Shown in pieces: positions 39,478-50,338 of a stretch of 64,000 nt of DNA. Each line of letters starts with the position of its first letter. Position 1 is the first letter of the stretch. The position numbers and the translations under genes are program-made. Under the pieces are notes generated by a model that searched no databases, was not told the DNA's origin, and worked only from the letters and a program-made list of their open reading frames with translations. The stretch comes from Actinostola sp. cb2023 (lineage: Eukaryota; Cnidaria; Anthozoa; Actiniaria; Actinostolidae), in the NCBI GenBank assembly GCA_033675265.1, contig JAUJYZ010001553.1:124001-188000 (forward strand). The letters are read 5' to 3'.

Positions 39478-41860
39478 GATGTTATACAACGACTAGTATG
39501 TTCAGGTCACAGTTGATGCTCTACAACGACTAGTGCTATCCTCTCTTTGACCAACCAATGTCAGTATGTTCAGGTCACAGTTGATGCTCTACATCGACTA
39601 GTGCTATCCTCTCTTTCACCAACCAATGTCAGTATGTTCAGGTCACAGTTGATGCTCTACAACGACTAGTACAATCCTCTCTTTGACCAACCAATGTCAG
39701 TATGTTCAGGTCACAGTTGATGCTCTACAACGACTAGTGCTATCTCGGCTCTCTTTCACCAACCAATGTCAGTACGTTCAGATCACAGTTGATGCTCTAC
39801 AACGACTAGTACTATCCTCTCTTTGACCAACCAATGTCAGTATGTTCAGGTCACAGTTGATGCTCTACAACGACTAGTGTTATCCTCTCTTTGGCCAACC
39901 AATGTCAGTATGTTCAGATCACAGTTGATGCTCTACAACGACTAGTGATATCCTCTCTTTGGCCAACCAATGTCAGTATGTTCAGGTCACAGTTGATGCT
40001 CTACAACGACTAGTGCTATCCTCTCTTTGGCCAACCAATGTCAGTATGTTCAGGTCACAGTTGATGCTCTACAACGACTAGTGCTATCCTCTCTTTGACC
40101 AACCAATGTCAGTATGTTCAGGTCACAGTTGATGCTCTACATCGACTAGTGCTATCCTCTCTTTCACCAACCAATGTCAGTATGTTCAGGTCACAGTTGA
40201 TGCTCTACAACGACTAGTACAATCCTCTCTTTGACCAACCAATGTCAGTATGTTCAGGTCACAGTTGATGCTCTACAACGACTAGTGCTATCCCGGCTCT
40301 CTTTCACCAACCAATGTCAGTACGTTCAGATCACAGTTGATGCTCTACAACGACTAGTACTATCCTCTCTTTGACCAACCAATGTCAGTATGTTCAGGTC
40401 ACAGTTGATGCTCTACAACGACTAGTGTTATCCTCTCTTTGGCCAACCAATGTCAGTATGTTCAGATCACAGTTGATGCTCTACAACGACTAGTGATATC
40501 CTCTCTTTGGCCAACCAATGTCAGTATGTTCAGGTCACAGTTGATGCTCTACAACGACTAGTGCTATCCTCTCTTTGGCCAACCAATGTCAGTATGTTCA
40601 GGTCACAGTTGATGCTCTACAACGACTAGTGATATCCTAGTCTTTCACCAACCAATGTCAGTATGTTCAGGTCACAGTTGATGCTCTACAACGACTAGTG
40701 CTATCCTCTCTTTGACCAACCAATGTCAGTATGTTCAGGTCACAGTTGATGCTCTACAACGACTAGTGCTATCCTCTCTTTGACCAACCAATGTCAGTAT
40801 GTTCAGGTCACAGTTGATGCTCTACAACGACTAGTGCTATCCTGTCTTTCACCAACCAATGTCAGTATGTTGTCTTTCACCAACCAATGTCAGTATGTTC
40901 ACGGTCACAGTTGATGCTCTACATCGACTAGTGCTATCCTCTCTTTCACCAACCAATGTCAGTATATGTTCAGGTCACAGTTGATGCTCTACATCGACTA
41001 GTGCTATCCTCTCTTTCACCAACCAATGTCAGTATGTTCAGGTCACAGTTGATGCTCTACATCGACTAGTGCTATCCTCTCTTTCACCAACCAATGTCAG
41101 TATATGTTCAGGTCACAGTTGATGCTCTACAACGACTAGTGCTATCCTCTCTTTGGCCAACCAATGTCAGTATGTTCAGGTCACAGTTGATGCTCTACAA
41201 CGACTAGTGATATCCTCTCTTTCACCAACCAATGTCAGTATGTTCAGGTCACAGTTGATGCTCTACAACGACTAGTGTCACAGTTATACTCTACAACCTC
41301 TCTTTGGCCAGTAAGTCACAATGTCAGTATCCTCTCTTTGACCAACCAATGTCAGTATGTTCAGGTCACAGTTGATGCTCTATGTACAACGACTAGTGTT
41401 ATCCTCTCTTTGACCAACCAATGTCAGTACTCGACTAGGTCACAGTTGATGCTCTACAACGACTAGTGCTATCCTGTCTTTCACCAACCAATGTCAGTAT
41501 GTTCAGGTCACAGTTGATACTCTACAACGACTAGTGCTATCCTCTCTTTGACCAACCAATGTCAGTATGTTCAGGTCACAGTTGATGCTCTACAACGACT
41601 AGTGCTATCCTCTCTTTGACCAACCAATGTCAGTACTGGTCACAGTTGATGCTCTACATCGACTAGTGCTATCCTGTCTTTCACCAACCAATGTCAGTAT
41701 GTTCAGGTCACAGTTGATACTCTACAACGACTAGTACTATCCTCTCTTTCACCAACCAATGTCAGTATGTTCAGGTCACAGTTGATACTCTACAACGACT
41801 AGTGCTATCCTCTCTTTGACCAACCAATGTCAGTATGTTCTGGTCACAGTTTGGTGTCTT
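39478..41860. repeat. 68-bp satellite, about 35 copies, reaching into receptor 4
   Basis: Unit contains GTTCAGGTCACAGTTGATGC, CTACAACGACTAGTGCTATC and CTCTCTTTGACCAACCAATG. A higher-order period of about 548 bp (eight units) is visible: the rare TATC(T/C)CGGCTCTC variant recurs at about 39741 and 40289 with the same neighbours. Units near 40860 and 41270-41440 are scrambled. The last unit (about 41826-41850) overlaps the stop codon of receptor 4. AGGTCA, a nuclear-receptor half-site, occurs in most units. Confidence 0.95.
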
Positions 41861-42878
41861 CAATCATGACTGACTGTGAAGCGACTGACTGCAAGTATCT
41901 ACTGGATTCTCCTATGTTGTCCCCAGGCCTTTCAGCTTGCGCGCTGTCACGTGATACGTCAATTCTTTTGTTTCGTCCAAAACTACAATGCAGTCTGTTA
42001 GAACTGACTATGCTCCTCAAGTCGCTACGAAAACCAGGCATTCTAAAGTAATAGACAATGGTGTTTACAAATGAATTTCCATACTGCAGGAACTTGGTAG
42101 TGATGACTATGTTATAGTAAGGGACGTTATACATATTGTTTGATAAGTATTTGACAAGAATAATAATTTGGAAAGGAAGCCATGAAACCAGAGACAGAAA
42201 AGTGACTAAAAACAGTGTCTTGATGACGTTGACTTGTCGCTGGTTTCGCTGGTTCTGATGAATGGTTTGTTGTCTTGTCATTTTGATGCCAATTAAAGTG
42301 TAGGAGACGATGATGAGTACGACTGATAGACAGAGTAACGCGGCGATTATGTAGTTGATAACTGAAATATGACTGGGGAAGAGGAAGGCAGTGCAGGGGA
42401 CTAAAGCTGCTAATGTCCACACCAAGGCAATCACGATTCCATACTTGTAGACGTGGAGAAACTTGTAATAAACTGGGAACAATGTAGCGTACATACGCTC
42501 TAGCGCTATTACTGTCAAAGAGAACAGGGAACCTAAACCAGTCAACATATCAAATACCACATTAATATCGAACTTGAAATGAAAGTCCCACATTATTGGG
42601 CTCCCAAGAACATACGCTTCAAAACCCGTTGCTAAGCAACCGACTAGTAGGTCAGCGACAGCAAGATTCGTCATTAAAATGCTGCTTTTCTTTGATCGAT
42701 ATTTTCGTGACGTGAATACGAGGATGGAGAGGACATTGGCTGTGATGATGAATATAGCTTCCAATATGAATACAGAGATCCATACTAATGCCTCATTAAA
42801 TGAAAGGGGTTCTATCTCAATGTCGGGTCCTTCGTGGGGCGTGGGGATTGGCCGGCCATGAGTAATATTGACTGACAT
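41844..42878 (-). CDS. Receptor 4: class A GPCR with altered TM7 motif
   Basis: Full-length orphan receptor of 344 residues from the ATG at 42878. N4 is an Asn-glycosylation site. TM1 W33 and N48; TM2 LAVAD with D76; TM3 ends ALER (E127, R128); TM4 W154; short second extracellular loop without cysteine; TM6 SWLPF (232-236); TM7 reads NTIVY (272-276), so the near-universal proline of NPxxY is threonine. It also lacks the Cys pair in the third extracellular loop. TM7 geometry and signalling bias may differ. A strong splice acceptor (CTTTTCTCTTAG, AG at 42901-42900) lies 21 nt before the ATG. The frame upstream of that ATG opens only with a non-ATG codon. The TGA (41846-41844) is inside the last unit of the 68-bp satellite, so the 3' UTR must run through the array; no AATAAA is present in the repeat unit. 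Confidence 0.92.
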   Translation of the reverse strand: MSVNITHGRPIPTPHEGPDIEIEPLSFNEALVWISVFILEAIFIITANVLSILVFTSRKYRSKKSSILMTNLAVADLLVGCLATGFEAYVLGSPIMWDFHFKFDINVVFDMLTGLGSLFSLTVIALERMYATLFPVYYKFLHVYKYGIVIALVWTLAALVPCTAFLFPSHISVINYIIAALLCLSVVLIIVSYTLIGIKMTRQQTIHQNQRNQRQVNVIKTLFLVTFLSLVSWLPFQIIILVKYLSNNMYNVPYYNIVITTKFLQYGNSFVNTIVYYFRMPGFRSDLRSIVSSNRLHCSFGRNKRIDVSRDSAQAERPGDNIGESSRYLQSVASQSVMIEDTKL

Positions 42879-42901
42879 TCTCTTCAATATCCAAACAGAC
42901 T

Positions 42902-44460
42902 AAGAGAAAAGGAAAATACGAAGTTAATGTTAAGAATAAACTATAAGTAATGTTTTAGAAAAACAACGACTTCAATGATTGTTTTGATCGTCTCTCTAAT
43001 TTCTATACCAATCTCTCAAATCACATCCCCTCTTGCTATTATACACGAATTTTTGGAAACATTTTACAAACAATTTTTCAGTTTTACCTGAGAAACGGCT
43101 GATCTTCTAGAAGCTGCTGCTGAGAACAACTATTGCCAGATGAACAAGTACATCGTCTTAATAATACAAATATCACATGACAACATTTGAATGGTTTCCT
43201 GATCGCTAGTGACAGTTTTAGCAAGCAATAACTGCTTAGTCCTGTTTTATTGGCACATTCGTCGAGCGCGTTTGTTCACCTGTTTTACTGATGTTTATTA
43301 GACAATAGAAAAACTAATTTTGTGAAAAAAGCTAATCGTTCATGCAAGTGAACTTTAAATTAGGTTTTCCTCATATACGATAAGTCCATTTAATATAAGA
43401 ATTACTAAATAAGCATACTGAATGCCTCAAGCACTACTCAGTCAAATAAGGGATATTGGAAAAAAGATATAGAGAATGTGATTAAAACGAGATGGACATG
43501 AAACAAAAAAATTTTAAACAAATATTTTACATGAAATAATCGGAATAAATCTCTCTAAAGTGTGGGTGGACAACGGAAGAAAACCAAGAAAACAGTTAAC
43601 CGTTATTCTATCAGTTAACCGTTATTCTATCAGTTAACCGTTATTCTATCAGTTAACACAGTGTTGCTTATCTCTTTCATCTCTTCGCAGTACCTCGTGT
43701 TTATACTTCCCTTCAACATGGAAAGTAGACGACAAGGAATGATATCAGACTTCCTATCTGGATCAAACCGTGTCCTGTACACATAACCTTTTCATAGGAG
43801 ACATTTTTAAACCGTTTTTTATAGATGATTGCACCTGCTCAAACAGGATTTACCTTTCCCTTGACTTTCGAATGTTCATTGTACTTGATTCATTATGTTT
43901 CGCTGTATAACGTTTGTGAGAACTGCAATAGCTGACCCGACTAATGGGTGTTGAATGTGATGGACAGTTTCAAATATAAATCAATACTTCAGTCTTTGAT
44001 AAGCTTATCTAATGGTTCAGCTAAAAGCTTCGTATACCTAAACACGATTTTCATGAAATTTCCTGTCTTTTGACTACTTTGTGTTTTATTATAAGACAAC
44101 CCGTAACACCTTTATCAGTACCAATCTATGTATTATAAGACAAAGCGTGACACCTTCACCATACTATGTATTGCGAAGAGAAACAGATTGTGGATTATCT
44201 GATTCGCTGAATGAATGACTGGTTGAATAAATGAATGAATAAATAAACGAATGGATGACTTAATAAATATGAACGCTGTGAATGGAATCACTGTAATTAC
44301 GTCAGGAAAGGTTTCTCAGTATTACAGTTTATTATTATCTCTCATAATGTACTAGTTATAGTCAGATTGATGAATCATTTCTACTCAGCGCAATAAGTTG
44401 TACGGTGTTAATGAACACTGTATTTATTTATTCATTAATGTATATACTGTATGCACATAT
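42902..44460. other. Spacer between receptors 4 and 5
   Basis: No gene recognised. Holds a short tandem repeat CAGTTAACCGTTATTCTAT (about 43594-43660, three to four copies). Minus-strand AATAAA signals at 44432-44423 lie about 40 nt after the receptor 5 stop and probably end that transcript. Confidence 0.5.
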
Positions 44461-44466
44461 GGTCTT

Positions 44467-45360
44467 TTAATTATTATCACCATGGAAACTATCTATCTTT
44501 TCCAGAGGAATTTCGTCTACTCGCCGTGACTCGTCTGTGATTGGCTGATGCTTACATAACAGTTTAAATAAAGTGGTTTTAAACTCTGGCATTTGAAAGG
44601 AATATATGATGGGGTTAACGAATGAATTCATATATTGTAACAACTTACAAAAGAATAAGAGATTTAGTGGCAAGCGATTGTTTAAGCAAAAACCACAAAA
44701 ATAGTTGATGATATTAAGAAGATGAAATGGCAGCCACGTGAATATGAATACGGTTGTTATGGTGAATATCATGCGTGCAAACTTCCTTTCTGTATTTCTG
44801 TGGTTTTGTCTATAGTGATAGTGTACTTTAAACCATATACCAATATATGAAGCCAACATAATAATAAAACACATTGTTAGCGAGCTAAACATACTGAAAA
44901 AGAAATGCTGAAATGAAATCACTTGATATCTATAGAGCATGTGTAAACTAGTGATAACCGCTGACATAGCCCATAATACTAGTACCATTCCAAGGTACAA
45001 TCGCATTTTCTGCGCGATGCGGTACTTTAGAGGATATAAGAATGCGTATAATCGCTCGATAGCGATAGCTGTTAGAGTGAAGACTGAGGCAAAACCTGAA
45101 CCAATATCGACTGCTGTATATAGACTCTGATATTCCATGTTCGTTAGATGACAGTTAATCAGTATGATGTACATAGGGATGGTGATGACGCCAATCATCA
45201 TGTCAGCAACGGCTAAGCTGACGAGAAAGTAACAAGCACGCATGCGTACTAGTTTCTTGCTTGTAATAAACGCGGCAATGGTCAACGAGTTCCCAGTGAT
45301 GATTGCAAATGATGTTCCTGCAAATGCCAAACTCCACAGAACTATCGCTGCTGTCGTCAT
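44467..45360 (-). CDS. Receptor 5: class A GPCR, very short N-terminus
   Basis: Orphan receptor of 297 residues from the ATG at 45360. Only about six residues precede TM1, with no glycosylation site. TM1 W9 and N24; TM2 LAVAD with D53; TM3 ends AIER (E102, R103); TM4 W130; second extracellular loop short and cysteine-free; TM6 TWLPF (208-212); C222 and C225 form a CxxC in the third extracellular loop; TM7 NPIIY (249-253); short tail. An acceptor-like TTAG (AG at 45368-45367) lies 6 nt before the ATG; its TAG is also an in-frame stop if unspliced, so an upstream exon could still add N-terminal residues. AATAAA-type signals follow about 40 nt after the stop. Most similar in style to receptor 6 (SGFASVFTLTAI block shared). 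Ligand unknown. Confidence 0.92.
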   Translation of the reverse strand: MTTAAIVLWSLAFAGTSFAIITGNSLTIAAFITSKKLVRMRACYFLVSLAVADMMIGVITIPMYIILINCHLTNMEYQSLYTAVDIGSGFASVFTLTAIAIERLYAFLYPLKYRIAQKMRLYLGMVLVLWAMSAVITSLHMLYRYQVISFQHFFFSMFSSLTMCFIIMLASYIGIWFKVHYHYRQNHRNTERKFARMIFTITTVFIFTWLPFHLLNIINYFCGFCLNNRLPLNLLFFCKLLQYMNSFVNPIIYSFQMPEFKTTLFKLLCKHQPITDESRRVDEIPLEKIDSFHGDNN

Positions 45361-46003
45361 GGCAACCTAATGACGTAAAGATCTGATTAGAAGTCTCATG
45401 ACGTCACAGTATAAAATTAATCACGGCATCGTGGTGAATGTGATGTGCTAGACATTAGTGCCTGGTGACGTAATAATGATCACGTGAATAACATACAATT
45501 TATTCTTTATTCTAGTATTCAATAAACACTATTATTATATACCAACTGTCAAAATCCATTTTTCTCGTGCTCTGATTGGGCGAGCGGGTATCACGTGAAC
45601 GTGAACAAGTTTTCATGTTTCCCCGGCAACAGCTCTCAGCGGGCAACAATATGTTGTGGACCGGCAATAACAAAACCGGAAATTGATTGAGCTTTGTAAC
45701 CTTGATTGGCGTTGGTAAACGCGCTTGAAAAGCGGGAAACCCATCTTTTTGTTGTTCTTTGACAGTTAGTATATAACAAAACACGTCCCAGTCAATAAGT
45801 CTTAATTATTTAACAATTCACATTTCTCTCAAAGATGAGTTGATTTTTGTTTTAAAAACTTAAATTAATAATTATATTTTTATAAATATATTTTTTCAGT
45901 TGATTCTCCAGGTTTATAAATATTTATATTTTCTTAATATTCTCGCAATGTGAAATGCGCTATATAAGAACCGACATATTATTATTATTATTATTATTAT
46001 CAC
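45361..46003. other. Upstream region of receptor 5, with CRE and retroelement-like tail
   Basis: A perfect TGACGTCA at 45399-45406 lies 39 bp upstream of the receptor 5 ATG. At about 45948-46000, GTGAAATGCGCTATATAAG is followed by an (ATT)n run, which resembles the 3' tail of SINE/LINE-type retroelements. No coding region recognised. Confidence 0.4.
45399..45406. promoter_or_regulatory. CRE palindrome upstream of receptor 5
   Basis: Perfect TGACGTCA. A half-matching TGACGTAA lies at 45371-45378, and another at about 45467. Position close to the coding start suggests regulation, unless a leader intron separates it from the true promoter. Confidence 0.35.
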
Positions 46004-46335
46004 GTAATTTCAAAACTCATAGGACAAAAAATGATTATCATAACTGGAAAGAGCTTGTTCAGTGAAATTAGTAAAAATGTGAAGTTTGGAAAAGATCGCT
46101 TCACAAATTGCGATCGAAGCCATGAATTTTCAAAAATCGAAATTTTGGATATTTACGCTTGGAGACAACTCTTACCTCCAACAAAGGTGTTCATACAAAA
46201 TTTCGATGTTTGAAAATTCATATCTTCGCAATTTGTGAAGCGATCTTTTCCAAACTTCACATTTTTACTAATTTCAATGAGTTCTTTCCACTTATGGTAA
46301 TCATTTTTTTGTCCTATGAGCAGTTTTGAAATTAC
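46004..46335. mobile_element. 332-bp foldback with ~130-bp arms
   Basis: Starts GTAATTTCAAAACT and ends AGTTTTGAAATTAC. Arms (about 46004-46145 and 46205-46335) match closely with a few small indels. An (ATT)n run abuts the left end. Open frames of 60-65 codons on both strands are mirror images of one another and are not genes. No clear target duplication. Confidence 0.75.
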
Positions 46336-46944
46336 ATGATAAACCCTCATTATTCATAACCCTCACTACTCTGCAGCTTGTTCTACTTAACCTAACTGTG
46401 TATTTTAATTCATGTGGAATCAGTATTCCACGATTTGGTTGAGTCTTTATCTTGTTTCTCAGTGAGTTTAAATAGAAATGTAGCTGACAAACAAGCAAGA
46501 CGAACGTTCGCAAATGAAACAGCTGTCTTCAACCATGACCTTGAGGGCTTTCTCTAGAACACTCTCGCAAAAGTGGAATTTCAATAACAATTGTTCTAGA
46601 ACCAGAACTTATACCAAGAATTTATGTTGTTCTATGACTGATCTAGTGATTTAAAACAAAATAAACACCTCGTGTTTTCTTAGCGATTTTCGCTTAACTA
46701 AAATATGTACATTTCTTATTCATCGGGCCGGTCTGTAGTTCGTTGTTGTACTCTAACAGCTATCAAGAAAGCTAAAGTATTATGTTTACAGACACAAATG
46801 CTCTGACTCTGTGTTGTTAACAGATAGTCACTTACCAAGATTAGATACGTATAGATGGAGATTAGCAGAGACGCGGCTTTCAATGGCGACTGCAATTATC
46901 AGTTGTCTGTAGGTATTGTTTAAGACCTCATGGTGTGTTTGTGA

Positions 46945-48455
46945 TCAATGTGATCTGTAACATGAAACAATACATATTGAAGTATATAACCCTAAGTCAA
47001 GAAAGAAAGAAAAAAGAAGAAAAGGGGACAAGCCCTCTACACTGAGTCTATTTTATCAGCTGGGTCAATGTGATCTGTAACATGAAACAATACATATTGA
47101 AGTATATAACCCTAAGCCAAGAAAGAAAGAAAAAAGAAGAAAAGGGGACAAGCGCTAGCCCTCTACACTGAGTCTATTTTATCAGCTGGGTCAATGTGGT
47201 CTGAAACATGGAACAATACATATTGCAATTGAAGTATATAACCATAAGCCAAGAAGAAAAGGGGACAAGCCCTCTACACTGAGTCTATTTTATCAGCTGG
47301 GTCAATGTGATCTGTAACATGAAACAATACATATTGAAGTATATAACCCTAAGCCAAGAAAGAAAGAAAAAAGAAGAAAAGGGGACAAGCCCTCTACACT
47401 GAGTCTATTTTATCAGCTGGGTCAATGTGGTCTGAAACATGGAACAATACATATTGCAATTGAAGTATATAACCATAAGCCAAGAAGAAAAGGGGACAAG
47501 CCCTCTACACTGAGTCTATTTTATCAGCTGGGTCAATTAATGTGATCTGTAACATGAAACAATACATATTGAAGTATATAACCCTAAGCCAAGAAAGAAA
47601 GAAAAAAGAAGAAAAGGGGACAAGCCCTCTACACTGAGTCTATTTTATCAGCTGGGTCAATGTGGTCTGAAACATGGAACAATACATATTGCAATTGAAG
47701 TATATAACCATAAGCCAAGAAGAAAAGGGGACAAGCCCTCTACACTGAGTCTATTTTATCAGCTGGGTCAATGTGGTCTGAAACATGGAACAATACATAT
47801 TGCAATTGAAGTATATAACCATAAGCCAAGAAGAAAAGGGGACAAGCCCTCTACACTGAGTCTATTTTATCAGCTGGGTCAATTAATGTGATCTGTAACA
47901 TGAAACAATACATATTGAAGTATATAACCCTAAGCCAAGAAAGAAAGAAAAAAGAAGAAAAGGGGACAAGCCCTCTACACTGAGTCTATTTTATCAGCTG
48001 GGTCAATGTGGTCTGAAACATGGAACAATACATATTGCAATTGAAGTATATAACCATAAGCCAAGAAGAAAAGGGGACAAGCCCTCTACACTGAGTCTAT
48101 TTTATCAGCTGGGTCAATTAATGTGATCTGTAACATGAAACAATACATATTGAAGTATATAACCCTAAGCCAAGAAAGAAAGAAAAAAGAAGAAAAGGGG
48201 ACAAGCCCTCTACACTGAGTCTATTTTATCAGCTGGGTCAATGTGGTCTGAAACATGGAACAATACATATTGCAATTGAAGTATATAACCATAAGCCAAG
48301 AAGAAAAGGGGACAAGTCCTCTACACTGAGTCTATTTTATCAGCTGGGTCAATGTGGTCTCAGTAACATGGAACAATACATATTGAAGTATATAACCCTA
48401 AGCCAAGAAGAAAAGCCCTCTACACCGAGTCTATTTTGTCAGCTGGGTCAATGTC
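46945..48455. repeat. Two-variant minisatellite (units ~113 and ~126 bp)
   Basis: Unit A carries GAAAGAAAGAAAAAAGAAG and no TGCAATT; unit B lacks that purine block and has TGCAATTGAAG. Order read left to right is A A B A B A B B A B A B then a diverged end unit. Shared parts include CTACACTGAGTCTATTTTAT and CAGCTGGGTCAAT. An A-B pair behaves as the amplifying unit. Confidence 0.9.
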
Positions 48456-48650
48456 TGATGATTATCGTGTTATCCTCTTTTTTAAATCCATTAAAATTGA
48501 CAGATTTTCAAAGTTTCTCTTTCGATAAGAAAATGTTGTATGTACATTGCGCATGCGTAGTTGGTACTACTGAGTTAAATTGATGTTTGTGGTTTCTACA
48601 TTCAGTATTTGCGTCATAAAGGGTTCAAGTAGTTGTTTGATGTAATGTTT
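48456..48650. other. Short spacer
   Basis: No feature recognised between the minisatellite and the CAGGG element. Confidence 0.3.
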
Positions 48651-48653
48651 CAA

Positions 48654-48853
48654 CAGGGTAGCAAAGGGGGGTTGTGATCAAGCTTCATGTGCCATTTTTC
48701 GTAAATTCACGACTCAAAAGAATCATTTCACGCACTTCTTTCTTGCAATTTCACGGATCACGGTTGTATATTTTGTTTATGAAGCGTTTTTCACGATTCA
48801 CGCGCCATTTTTGGGCCAAATCACGCGTCACGTGTAACCCCTTTGCTACCCTG
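48654..48853. mobile_element. 200-bp element with CAGGGTAGCAAAGGGG termini
   Basis: Terminal inverted repeats CAGGGTAGCAAAGGGG and CCCCTTTGCTACCCTG, flanked by TTTCAA direct repeats (48648-48653 and 48854-48859). Interior has repeated TTCACG(C/A) boxes and no coding frame. A non-autonomous DNA transposon; CAGGG ends recall hAT elements, but the 6-bp duplication is shorter than the hAT standard of 8. Confidence 0.8.
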
Positions 48854-48935
48854 TTTCAAAGCCGAGAATGAGGACTAGACGGGGTGCCGAGGACTGGAAA
48901 CCCCGTCTAGTACGAATTCGAGGCTTTGGAACGAC

Positions 48936-49340
48936 TTCTCATACTCATTAATTATTACATGCAATGGCCTAAAGGCAATAAATAAAGAGTTCCAAGATTT
49001 TAGCCCGGAAAAGCAAGAATTCCAGTCTTTGCATCTCAGCTCATGCGCAGAGTCGAGGACATCGTTGCCATGGAGTAGAGCCTGCTTTCAGATTGAATCT
49101 AATTCAATCGGACAGAGTGGTATTGCCTCTACTCTGTCCAAGGTTCCGATGATTATTATATGAGGGATAAGAACTCAGGAAAGAGTACTTTGAAATCCAT
49201 CATTTCAAAGTCCTTGGACTTTGAAATCCATTTCAAAGTACTCTAGAGCGGACTTTCCGGGGTTTCCAGGTCCATCATGTGACCGGATTTGATGCACCGG
49301 ATTGGCTGATTACCTCATGAATAATTAATGAGTATGAGAA
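48936..49340. mobile_element. 405-bp element with ~24-bp terminal inverted repeats
   Basis: TTCTCATACTCATTAATTAT at the left end and its reverse complement at 49320-49340. An internal palindrome (49184-49241) is built from AGTACTTTGAAATCCAT. No coding frame and no clear target duplication. Confidence 0.55.
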
Positions 49341-49654
49341 CACTGTGTCGCTGTGTTTGTGGTGTATACTAAAGGAATACGTCTGTGTTGCCTGACAGCA
49401 ATGAAGCAGTAATGACCCGAAAACATGTTTCCTCAGATACCTTGTGCAATTTATATAAGAGTCTCGTTTGCATGACTTTTGACATCGCTGACATGCGCAC
49501 AATACCTCTAAAAGATCCCACATTTGAAGAACGCTCCGAATGTGTGGCCTAGGAGAGCGACTTTTCAAGAATTTGTGTTGACCAAGTTTCACTTCGGTTT
49601 CTTCCCTCTAGGGGCGTGTGGCTATATACCATACTACAGTGGAACCCCTACTTT

Positions 49655-50030
49655 GTGAACCTCTATTCAGGGGACACCACCATTAAAGGGACACTTTTCC
49701 AGGTCCCGGCAAAACACTCATATAATCTTTGTATTTACCACCTCTATTAAAGGGACACCTCTATTCAGGGGACACCTCCATTAAAGGGACACTTTTCCAG
49801 GTCCCGGCAAAACACTCATATAATCTTTGTATTTACCACCTCTATTAAAGGGACACCTCTATTCAGGGGACACCTCCATTAAAGGGACACTTTTCCAGGT
49901 CCCGGCAAAACACTCATATAATCTTTGTATTTACCACCTCTATTAAAGGGACACCTCCATTAAGGGGACGGGGACACTTTTTGAGCGTCCCGAGTGCTAT
50001 TTTAACCTCCATTAAGGGGACAACTACTAC
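49655..50030. repeat. ~96-bp repeat, three and a half copies
   Basis: Units contain GGGACACTTTTCCAGGTCCC, GGCAAAACACTCATATAATC and CACCTCTATTAAAGGGACA. The last copies are degraded. Confidence 0.88.
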
Positions 50031-50049
50031 TAATATAACTAATATACAG

Positions 50050-50145
50050 TACATGAAAAAAAATAACGATTCTGATTGGCTAAGAAGGTAATTTACATGC
50101 TGCAGTGCACTTGAATTGCAAAATTTCATGAATATTATTACAGTA
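50050..50145. mobile_element. Short foldback, dispersed family copy B (reverse orientation)
   Basis: CATGAAAAAAAATAACG at the left and AATTTCATGAATATTATT at the right bracket GATTCTGATTGGCTAAG and CTGCAGTGCA, corresponding in reverse to 33527-33640. The homology continues into the flanking TAATTGGTAATCAT. Confidence 0.6.
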
Positions 50146-50290
50146 ATTGGTAATCATATAATTACCCGGCTAAACTAATCTATGTACAAAGTCAAATCGC
50201 AATTTAAACAGTCCAATGTTGCTGTTGTAAGCTTAAATCATGCATTTGACTGTTGAATAAATAAATGGCTGCATTCCAAGTAAAGAAAAC

Positions 50291-50338
50291 AGGGGGAGGG
50301 GGGGGGGGGGGGGGAGGAGGGGGGGGGGGGGGGGGGGG
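50291..50338. repeat. Poly-G tract of ~48 bp
   Basis: Almost pure G on the plus strand with three A interruptions. Such tracts form G-quadruplexes and are error-prone in sequencing, so the exact length is doubtful. Confidence 0.95.
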
